DNA of 64,000 nt from assembly GCA_950097015.1 (NCBI GenBank), contig CATNEN010000011.1:1054001-1118000 (forward strand), in the 5' to 3' direction. A program made the position numbers and the translations under genes. The notes under the pieces are model-generated. The model was not told where the DNA came from, did not search any database, and worked only from the letters and a program-made list of their open reading frames with translations. The stretch comes from Macrostomum hystrix (lineage: Eukaryota; Platyhelminthes; Macrostomidae). Every line of letters begins with the position of its first letter. Position 1 is the stretch's first letter. This document shows, one piece after another, positions 48,830 to 59,100 of the stretch.

Positions 48830-50635
48830 AGGTAAAAAAATACCTGAAGGTACTGAAGGACATTGTTGAATAACACACAAAAGTGCCTGAAGGTACTGAA
48901 GGACATTGTGTATTGGCACGCAAAACTACCTGAAGGTACTGAAGGACAATGTTGATTAGCACACAAAACTACCTGAAGGTACTGAAGGACATTGTGTAAT
49001 GGCACGCAAAACTACCTGAAGGTACTGAAGGATATTGTTGAATAACACACTAAAATGCCTGAAGGTACTGAAGGACATTGTGTAATGGCACACAAAACTA
49101 CCTGAAGGTACTGATGGACATTGTGTAATGGCACACAAAACTACCTGAAGGTACTGATGGACATTGTGTAATGGCACACAAAACTACCTGAAGGTACTGA
49201 TGGACATTGTGTAATGGCACACGAAACTACCTGAAGGTACTGAAGGACATTGTGTAATGGCACACAAAACTACCTGAAGGTACTGAAGGACATTGTGCAA
49301 TGGCACACGAAACTACCTGAAGGTACTGAAGGACATTGTGTAATGGCACACAAAACTACCTGAAGGTACTGAAGGACATTGTGTAATGGCACACAAAACT
49401 ACCTGAAGGTACTGAAGGACATTGTGTAATGGCACACAAAAATACCTGAAGGTACTGATGGACATTGTGTAATGGCACACGAAACTACCTGAAGGTACTG
49501 AAGGACATTGTGCAATGGCACACGAAACTACCTGAACGTACTGATGGACATTGTGTAATGGCACACGAAACTACCTGAACGTACTGAAGGACATTGTGTA
49601 ATGGCACACGAAACTACCTGAAGGTACTGATGGACATTGTGCAATGGCACACAAAACTACCTGAAGGTACTGATGGACATTGTGTAATGGCACACGAAAC
49701 TACCTGAAGGTACTGATGGACATTGTGTAATGGCACACAAAACTACCTGAAGGTACTGATGGACATTGTGTAATGGCACACGAAACTACCTGAAGGTACT
49801 GAAGGACATTGTGTAATGGCACACGAAACTACCTGAAGGTACTGAAGGACATTGTGCAATGGCACACGAAACTACCTGAAGGTACTGAAGGACATTGTGT
49901 AATGGCACACGAAACTACCTGAAGGTACTGATGGACATTATGTAATGGCACACAAAACTACCTGAAGGTACTGATGGACATTGTGTAATGGCACACGAAA
50001 CTACCTGAAGGTACTGATGGACATTGTGTAATGGCACACAAAACTACCTGAAGGTACTGAAGGACATTGTGTAATGGCACACAAAACTACCTGAACGTAC
50101 TGAAGGACATTATGTAATGGCACACGAAACTACCTGAACGTACTGAAGGACATTGTGTAATGGCACACAAAACTACCTGAACGTACTGATGGACATTGTG
50201 CAATGGCACACAAAACTACCTGAAGGTACTGAAGGACATTGTGCAATGGCACACGAAACTACCTGAAGGTACTGAAGGACATTGTGTAATGGCACATGAA
50301 ACTACCTGAAGGTACTGATGGACATTGTGTAAAGGCACACGAAACTACCTGAAGGTACTGATGGACATTATGTAATGGCACACAAAACTACCTGAAGGTA
50401 CTGATGGACATTGTGTAATGGCACACGAAACTACCTGAAGGTACTGATGGACATTATGTAATGGCACACAAAACTACCTGAAGGTACTGAAGGACATTGT
50501 GCAATGGCACACGAAACTACCTGAAGGTACTGATGGACATTATGTAATGGCACACAAAACTACCTGAAGGTACTGAAGTACAATGTTGAATAACACACAA
50601 AAATGCCTGAAGGTACTGAAGTACGAGTATTACTG
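48830..50635. repeat. 43-bp tandem array
   Basis: About 42 units with CTACCTGAAGGTACTGAAGG. Each unit contains the imperfect palindrome TACCTGAAGGTA. The mariner element abuts its right end. Confidence 0.98.
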
Positions 50636-50653
50636 GTTGAGTTTAGCTATGTA

Positions 50654-52025
50654 CTTCGGGTGTCCGGAAAGTCATGAGAATGTGTTATTCTAAGTACTTA
50701 GACACAAGCTATTGACAAGATACTGTACCATTCTAACACTTGACTTAATATATGTCTATGGCTGAAAGAGCTAGATTCTTGCTTCAAATTTGGGGGTAAG
50801 GCTGATGGTTATAACTTAGAAGTCTAGGCCACTGCAACGCAGAGGCAAAGCAAGCATCTATCGTTACTTTTTTCTTCATTGATCCTTGCTGCTGCTTTGA
50901 GATGGACGAGTTTCAAGCTTATGCTTATACCAGGTATAAGCTTGGTATATCTGCTCCTGATTGCCATGGAGAACTGCTGAAAGTGCATGGAGATGTGGCG
51001 CCTGGTCTGTCGTCAGTGTACCGATGATACACAAGGTTCCGTGACGAGTCGTACCCACTGGCCCAAGCTGCCCGGACTGGCCGGCCGAGATCGACGAGAA
51101 CACCAGAGCTGATCGAGACCTGCAGAAATCTCGTGAAAGAAGACCCAAAAGTGAGTGTCAGAGATCTTGCTGACTTCATGGAGGTTGGGAAATCAACAGT
51201 GCATGAAATATTGACTGAAGACCTGCAACTTCGCAATGTGTCTGCCGTGTGGGTCCCGCATGTTCTCTCCGAAGAGAACAAGGTTGCTCGCGTCAATTGT
51301 GCCAAGCAAATACGTCGGATTTTTCATACCGAGGGTATGACCAGCTTCTGCAACAAGTACGTGGTGGAGGACGAGACGTGGGTGTACCTTAAAAACACTG
51401 GTACACGGCAGAACAACCGGTGCTGGCTGGGTCAAGGCGACCATCGACCTCAAGTTGTGAGACACTCAGTCGGGGACCCAAAGACAATGCTGGTAGTCGC
51501 TTTCACCCCAAGCAAGAGATTCTCTATCATGTCAACGGCGCCAAAGCAGACTGTTGATGCCAATCGCATCGTTGAATTCGTTCGACACACAGGTGACCTA
51601 TGGCGGAGCCTCAGATCACAGCCAATTCATTTGTCCGGAGTATTGTGGCAGTGGGACAACGCACGACCTTATGTGGCCCAGCCTGTGCAGCAGTACATGG
51701 AGACTCGTGGAGATCAACTGCTTTTTCAGAGTCCCTACAGCCCTGATTTCAATTTATGCGACCGTTTTTTCTTCAATTGGCTGAAATCGGACTTCTCGAA
51801 GCGGGAGTTCAGCAGCCACGATGAGGTCCGCGAGGCCGCGTTGCAGTGGGCGAGGGGTCTGGATGTAAACTGCTTGAAACGCGAGGTTCTACGGCTCGTG
51901 GAGCACTGCCAAGCTGTGATTGACTTCAGGGGAAATTACATTACTGATTAGTAAAGTTTCACTGTTCTGCGCGTTTTTATAATTAACCTTTTGTAGTTTT
52001 CTCATGACTTTCCGGACACCCGGAA
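50654..52025 (+). mobile_element. Mariner-family DNA transposon
   Basis: Terminal inverted repeats start GGGTGTCCGGAAAGTCATGA (left, at 50658) and mirror to 51997-52021 at the right; 24 bp are perfect. TA dinucleotides at 50652-50653 and 52026-52027 flank the element, as expected for Tc1/mariner. The 1372-bp length and a single transposase frame fit a full-length mariner. Confidence 0.95.
50902..51951 (+). pseudogene. Mariner transposase interrupted by one in-frame TGA
   Basis: The frame from ATG 50902 to TAG 51951 is 349 codons, the usual mariner length, with one internal stop, TGA at 51025-51027, after residue 41. It sits where mariner proteins usually have Trp, so a TGG-to-TGA change is likely. 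Downstream is an intact helix-turn-helix (VSVRDLADFMEVGKSTVHEI) and a DD34D catalytic triad: Asp at about residues 157 (VEDETW), 252 (WDNARP) and 287 (SPDFNLCD), with 34 residues between the last two. A product starting at 51133 would lack the first DNA-binding helices. It is likely inactive in cis but could be mobilised in trans. Confidence 0.93.
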
Positions 52026-52094
52026 TAAATAATAGAATGGATGAAAAAAAGCAAAAAAGGTTGAGCTATGCCGTAATTTTCATCGAGAAAATGT

Positions 52095-52265
52095 AACGTA
52101 CAGCGAGAGCCACAGCTGCAGCTATTGCGCGCAGTATGTGTACTGCTGTTCAGTCCATGGACTGAAGGAGGTCGCCACGTTAACCCGAATTATTGCAACC
52201 CAGCTAATGCTGATAAACATTTTACTGGCTCAATCGAACACGAATTGTCTCAATTCATATCCGAT
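52095..52265 (-). mobile_element. SINE family A, diverged copy without tRNA head
   Basis: It shares GCAGCTATTGCGCG, TTCAGTCCATGGACTG and GCTAATGCTG with the full copies. The Pol III head is unrecognisable. Confidence 0.65.
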
Positions 52266-52432
52266 TCGGACTCCCGACCGAATTAAAAGAAAATGTATGC
52301 AAAAATTAGGATTATTATTTAGGATTATTCTATAGCCATCGGCAATTCAAAAGCCTACTCAAGCTCATAAGACAACTGCTCAAACTATATAAATAGTAAC
52401 TGAGCTATAGTCTAGAATACTTGTTTACAGTT

Positions 52433-52853
52433 CCCGCCTGGAGTGAGGCTGTAATTATCCTTATCGAGAGCTTCCACGTGTCTCCACCCCTCCCGCCTGG
52501 GGTGAGGCTGTAATTATCCTTATCGAGAGCTTCCACGTGTCTCCACCCCTCCCGCCTGGGGTGAGGCTGTAATTATCCTTATCGAGAGCTTCCACGTGTC
52601 TCCACCCCTCCCGCCTGGGGTGAGGCTGTAATTATCCTTATCGAGAGCTTCCACGTGTCTCCACCCCTCCCGCCTGGGGTGAGGCTGTAATTATCCTTAT
52701 CGAGAGCTTCCACGTGTCTCCACCCCTCCCGCCTGGGGTGAGGCTGTAATTATCCTTATCGAGAGCTTCCACGTGTCTCCACCCCTCCCGCCTGGGGTGA
52801 GGCTGTAATTATCCTTATCGAGAGCTTCCACGTGTCTCCACCCCTCCCGCCTG
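52433..52853. repeat. Seven near-identical 59-bp units
   Basis: Seven copies plus 8 bp of a 59-bp unit; only the first copy differs, by one base (CTGGAG for CTGGGG). Each contains a CACGTG E-box and a TTATC (GATA-type) motif. It is the most homogeneous array in the window. Confidence 0.98.
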
Positions 52854-53044
52854 TCAACTAACTCAACAGGCCTCGCTAATCTTTAATCATAAGTTTCTAA
52901 AATAGTCAGCGACTAGTTTACTAGAGGAATTAAAGGATTATTTTTCTATTGCCTTCATAATTAATACTTGCTGCACTCCTGTGAGTATATATCAAGATTA
53001 GAAATATTTTTTAAATATTAGGACTTTGAAAATTGCGACGATTA

Positions 53045-55095
53045 GGGATTTTAGATTCATGTAAATTGGGATTTTAGATTCCGTTGAATAGGGATTTTAG
53101 ATTCCGGTGAATTGGGATTTTAGATTCATGAAAATTGGTATTTTAGATTCCGTTGAATAGGGATTTTAGATTCCGGTGAATTGGGATTTTAGATTCATGT
53201 AAATTGGGATTTTAGATTCATGTAAATTGGGATTTTATATTCATTTAAATTGGGATTTTAGATTCATGAAAATTGGTATTTTAGATTCCGTTGAATAGGG
53301 ATTTTAGATTCCGGTGATTTAGGATTTTAGATTGCGGTGAATTTGGATTTTAGATTCATGTAAATTGGGATTTTAGATTCATGTAAATTGGGATTTTAGA
53401 TTTATGTAAATTGGGATTTTAGATTCCGGTGAATTGGAATTTTAGATTCCGGTGAATTGGGATTTTAGATTCCGGTGAATTAGGACTTTTAGATTCCAGT
53501 GAATTGGGATTTTAGCTTTATGTAAATTGGAATTTTAGATTCCGGTGAATTGGGATTTTAGATTCCGGTCAATTGGGATTTTAGATTCCGGTGAATTGGG
53601 ATTTTAGCTTTACGTAAATTGGAATTTTAGATTCCGGTGAATTGGGATTTTAGATTCATGTAAATTGGGATTTTAGATTCCGGTGAGTTGAGATTTTAGA
53701 TTCATGTAAATTAGGATTTTAGATTCATGTAAATTGGGATTTTAGATTCCGGTGAATTGGGATTTTAGATTCATGTGAATTGGGATTTTAGATTCATGTG
53801 AATTGGGATTTTAGATTCATGTGAACTGGGATTTTAGATTCATGTAAATTGGGATTTTAGATTCATGTGAATTGGGATTTTAGATTCATGTGAATTGGGA
53901 TTTTAGATTCATGTGAATTGGGATTTTAGATTCCTGTAAATTGGGATTTTAGATTCATGTAAATTGGGATTTTAGATTCCGGTGAATTGGGATTTTAGAT
54001 TCATGTAAATTGGGATTTTAGATTCATGTAAATTGGGATTTTAGATTCATGTAAATTGGGATTTTAGATTCATGTAAATTGGGATTTTAGATTCTTGTAA
54101 ATTGGGATTTTAGATTCATGTAAATTGGGATTTTAGATTCATGTAAATTGGGATTTTAGATTCATGTAAATTGGGATTTTAGATTTATGTAAATTGGGAT
54201 TTTAGATTCCGGTGAATTGGAATTTTAGATTCAGGTGAATTGGGATTTTAGATTCCGGTGAATTAGGACTTTTAGATTCCAGTGAATTGGGATTTTAGCT
54301 TTATGTAAATTGGAATTTTAGATTCCGGTGAATTGGGATTTTAGATTCCGGTGAATTGGGATTTTAGATTCCGGTGAATTGGGATTTTAGCTTTACGTAA
54401 ATTGGAATTTTAGATTCCGGTGAATTGGGATTTTAGCTTTACGTAAATTGGAATTTTAGATTCCGGTGAATTGGGATTTTAGATTCATGTAAATTGGGAT
54501 TTTAGATTCCGGTGAGTTGAGATTTTAGATTCATGTAAATTGGGATTTTAGATTCATGTAAATTGGGATTTTAGATTCCGGTGAATTGGGATTTTAGATT
54601 CATGTGAATTGGGATTTTAGATTCATGTGAACTGGGATGTTAGATTCATGTAAATTGGGATTTTAGATTCATGTGAATTGGGATTTTAGATTCATGTGAA
54701 TTGGGATTTTAGATTCATGTGAATTGGGATTTTAGATTCCTGTAAATTGGGATTTGAGATTCATGTAAATTGGGATTTTAGATTCCGGTGAATTAGGATT
54801 TTAGATTCATGTAAATTGGGATTTTAGATTCATGTAAATTGGGATTTTAGATTCATGTAAATTGGGAATTTAGATTCATGTAAATTGGGATTTTAGATTC
54901 CGGTGATTTAGGATTTTAGATTGCGGTGAATTTGGATTTTAGATTCATGTAAATTGGGATTTTAGATTCCGGTGAATTAGGATTTTAGATTCCTGTGAAT
55001 TGGGATTTTAGATTCCGGTGAATTGGGATTTTAGATTCCGGTGAATTGGGATTTTAGATTCCGGTGAATTAGGATTTTAGATTCAAGTGAATTGG
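53045..55095. repeat. 23-bp tandem array (GGGATTTTAGATTC)
   Basis: About 89 units ending either CATGTAAATT or CGGTGAATT. A block at about 53400-53700 recurs at about 54170-54520, showing an internal duplication. Confidence 0.98.
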
Positions 55096-55429
55096 GTGTT
55101 AATTTTCATGTCTACTATGTGTTTTTTTATTTTGATTTTCAGAAAATATATGGATCGAAATCGAATTCGAAAGAAATAGAAACTTAGACATTAACAGTAC
55201 ATACGAGAAATAATTTGTTTATTTCTTGTTTTGGCAATTGAGTTTTTTCGGTTGTTATAAAATTAAAATCAGGATTTCTGTATAATTTTTTATCGTCGAC
55301 AAATGCACTTTTTAGTATGAAAGGCTTCAGGAAGTATTTTCCAACTCAAAAATCTAACAAACACCCAAATACGAAAACGAGACCGCATATTTTTTTCAGA
55401 AAAATTCAATTTTCCCTTATGGTTTCATT

Positions 55430-55712
55430 TCATAAGACAGGGGTCGGCAAAATTATTAGCTAGCGGGCCAAAACGAGAACCGAAAAGACGAAAGCGGGCC
55501 GCATGGATTGCAGAAACATAAGATAAATATATCAGAGATAGGGGACAGATAAGACACTGGAGAGGTGAGACACGGGAGAGGTGAGACACTGGAGAGATGA
55601 GACTGGGGAAAGATGAAACTGTAGGTGTCGGAAGGGGCAACGGGCCGGATTTGGGAGTTTTGAGGGCCACATATTGCCCGCGGGCTGGAGTTTGCCGACC
55701 CCTGTCGTAGGA
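55430..55712. mobile_element. hAT-type MITE carrying a minisatellite
   Basis: Terminal inverted repeats CAGGGGTCGGCAAA (55438) and TTTGCCGACCCCTG (ending 55704) are flanked by imperfect 8-bp duplications TCATAAGA and TCGTAGGA. The TIR sequence and 8-bp duplication are typical of the hAT superfamily. The 267-bp interior has no transposase, but it has 3-4 units of GGAGAGGTGAGACAC, the reverse complement of the array unit at 26445-27105. Confidence 0.9.
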
Positions 55713-56142
55713 CAAAGAAACAATTTTTGTAGCCAATTACTTCTAGAAATATAGAACGCAGGTGAAAGGCGAGAAATGAAAGGATGTGCCAGAGAAGTAC
55801 TGCGTTACATTCACTGAATAGAGCGTACAGTCATTGGCAAAGGGGAGGGCCTATGCATTTCGTTTTGACCAAGGCAGAGACAGAGAGACAAAGAGATGCG
55901 TGAGGTAACCTAAAAGCATTTGGTACCTCGAAACTGTATGATGGGCAAAAAAATGGACCACTCAGACAGACGCGGACGCTTTGAGCTATTCTGTCACGAC
56001 ATCAGCCAATCCCTGGCTTCTCAACCATTCCCCCAAGGTTTCCGTCATCCCCATTCTCCCCTTCAAAATCTCCAACGCCCCATTCTATCGGCCTCCCAGT
56101 TTAGGGGAGAAACTGAATTTGAGAATCTATTTTCATGATTTC

Positions 56143-59100
56143 ATGAGCGATGCAATTATGAGCAGCTATGAATTCGACGAGTGCAGGCCGATGATGCCAC
56201 AGTCGCCCCAGACTCACATCTATACTAGGGCGACTGGTTCGGGCAAAGCCGCTGGGACTAATCCATCTAGAACTGACAGGTCATTGCTGAAGAGGATGAT
56301 GAGACAGCAGACAATTGCTTGTTCGCCATATGGCGGCGGTGAGTGAAACACTGAATATAATTGTTTGCTAATCGTCACTTACATGTTAGCTGTTAGACTG
56401 AGTCACTTACCTGTTAGACAGAGTCACTTATTTGTTAGACAGAGTCACTTACCTGTTAGACTGAGTCACTTATTTGTTAGACAGAGTCACTTACCTGTTA
56501 GAAACGGTCATTTACCTGTTAGACAGAGTCACTTACCTGTTAGAAACGGTCATTTACCTGTTAGACAGAGTCACTTACCTGTTAGACAGAATCACTTACC
56601 TGTTAGACAGATTAACTTACCTGTTAGACAGAGTCACTTACCTGTTAGAAACGGTCATTTACCTGTTAGACAGAGTCACTTACCTGTTAGACAGAGTCAC
56701 TTACCTGTTAGAAACGGTCATTTACCTGTTAGACAGAGTCACTTACCTGTTAGAAACGGTCATTTACCTGTTAGACAGAGTCACTTACCTGTTAGACAGA
56801 GTCACTTACCTGTTAGACAGAGTCACTTACCTGTTAGACAGAGTCACTTACCTGTTAGACAGAGTCACTTACCTGTTAGACAGAGTCACTTACCTGTTAG
56901 ACAGAGTCACTTACCTGTTAGACAGAGTCACTTACCTGTTAGACAGAGTCACTTACCTGTTAGAAACGGTCATTTACCTGTTAGACAGAGTCACTTTCCT
57001 GTTAGAAACGGTCACTTACCTGTTAGACAGAGTCACTTACCTGTTAGACAGAGTCACTTACCTGTTAGACAGAGTCACTTACCTGTTAGACAGAGTCATT
57101 TACCTGTTAGACAGAGTCACTTACCTGTTAGACAGAGTCACTTTCCTGTTAGAAACGGTCATTTACCTGTTAGACAGAGTCACTTACCTGTTAGACAGAG
57201 TCACTTACCTGTTAGACAGAGTCAATTATCTGTTAGACAGAGTCACTTGCCTGTTAGAAACGGTCATTTACCTGTCAGGCAGAGTCACTTAACAGTCAGC
57301 GAAAGACAGAGTGCATCTACAAGCGAATATAATTGTCTTAACAGATTTTAGTCTATGTCTAAATTAAATTTAATGTATTTAATTTAATATGGAGGTATTT
57401 AATTCTATTCAAACCGGTTACATTTTGTTTTAACGGTATCATATTACTTTGCTTAACTAGCCTTTAATCAAAGCCTTTAATTTTTAATCATCCTTTTAAG
57501 AGATTACTTAGACACATTGTTTAATCTCTAGCTCTTTTTTCGTTGCTTTAAAATCAATGATTTTAAGGATTAAAATTCAACGGCTGGGTTGAGAAACTGA
57601 CTTAAAAGTGCATCGGCTAGTTTAATCCCCATTGTCTGATTTTCAAATCAGAACAACAAGCTTCCAAACAGTTGTTTGGCTAGTTAAACAAAAAGTTCCG
57701 ACGCGCTGTTCTCAAAGTTTTCCTGTTTTTGTGTCAAACTTAGTTTCCTCAACTGTCTAGGTTTAACCCTGATCCTCAAATCCTTCTGCTACTTTCCCAG
57801 ATCCGGAAATCCCCACCGATTCTCGCTCAGATTCTAAAATGCGTGCAACAACTCTTGTGTAAAGATTTTCACCTGTTAGACAGGAATTTTCACCTGTTGG
57901 ACAGGAATGTTCACCTGTTAGACAGGAATGTTCATCTGTTAGACAGGAATGTTCACCTGTTAGACAGGAATATTCACCTGTTAGACAGGAATGGTCTACT
58001 GTTAGACACGAATATTCACCTGTTAGACAGGAATATTCACCTGTTAGACAGGAATGTTCACCTGTTAGACAGGAATATTCACCTGTTAGACAGGAATGTT
58101 TACCTGTTAGACAGGAATGTTCACCTGTTAGACAGGAATGTTTACCTGTTAGACAGGAGTGTTCATCTGTTAGACAGGAATGTTCACCTGTTAGACAGGA
58201 ATGTTTACCTGTTAGACAGGAGTGTTCATCTGTTAGACAGGAATGTTCACCTGTTAGACAGGAATGTTCACCTGTTAGACAGGAGTGTTCATCTGTTAGA
58301 CAGGAATGTTCACCTGTTAGACAGGAATATTCACCTGTTAGACAGGAATATTCACCTGTTAGACAGGAATATTCACCTGTTAGACAGGAATATTCACCTG
58401 TTAGACAGGAATGTTTACCGTTTAGAAATAGATGTTTTTAGCATCTAGCAAATATCATTTATCTTGTTATTCATGTGTTACTGAGCACAGAAAGTTTTTG
58501 TACAAGTCATGCAAAATCATTGATCTAGTCCATATTTTTCCTACTTACGAGTACACCAATGACTTTTTTCGATAACGATTACCATCCCATTCCCAACGTG
58601 AAAGTATCAAATTTCAGTCTCTCTCTACTGTATTCTCTATTATATTTTACTTATCTAATACAAATCACCAGTTACCACGCCCATGAAAAAATTCTAGAAA
58701 ATCAAGCCTTTATATAAAGTCTTAACAGTATATTGCATGGGGATTATTGTAACGCCTTATCCTAAATATTCCTATTCGGTCGAATGTCTCGCTACAAGCT
58801 ACAAAACTACAAATCTTAGTACTCGTAAATTCCTAGATCGTACATATTCCATTCTATATCGTCGCATAATTCCCTAGTTGAGGAGAAATGACAGACATAA
58901 AATCCCGCCGTTTTTCCGGTCTGTATTTGCTATCAGAGGGATGTAGCAAAGGTACAAAGGTGTATTATGGCGAACGGCTTTAAGCTTCACAGGTAGGAAA
59001 GATGGCCGGATTAGCGCGACAGCGGAAGCTAGGGATTATCTCTTTCTAATTTTCGATCGACGGGCGGAAGGGAGTATAGCAGCACAGGTTTACAGATGTG

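Larger units (their letters stand above)
45122..56142. other. Gene-poor, array-rich region
   Basis: About 11 kb with no host gene that I can support. It holds five tandem arrays, SINE A remnants, a mariner element and a hAT MITE. Unique stretches at 46680-47130, 47840-48830 and 55100-55430 show nothing definable. Confidence 0.6.

Noticed and set aside
42425-50635. Regularly spaced repeats that might suggest a CRISPR array
   Set aside because: There are no unique spacers; the whole unit repeats head to tail. The genome is eukaryotic and no cas genes are present.
56365-57351. Long plus-strand frames of 272-328 codons across the 21-bp array
   Set aside because: A 21-bp unit keeps any stop-free frame open. 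The frame encodes only HLPVRQS-type repeats and lies inside the HCN intron.
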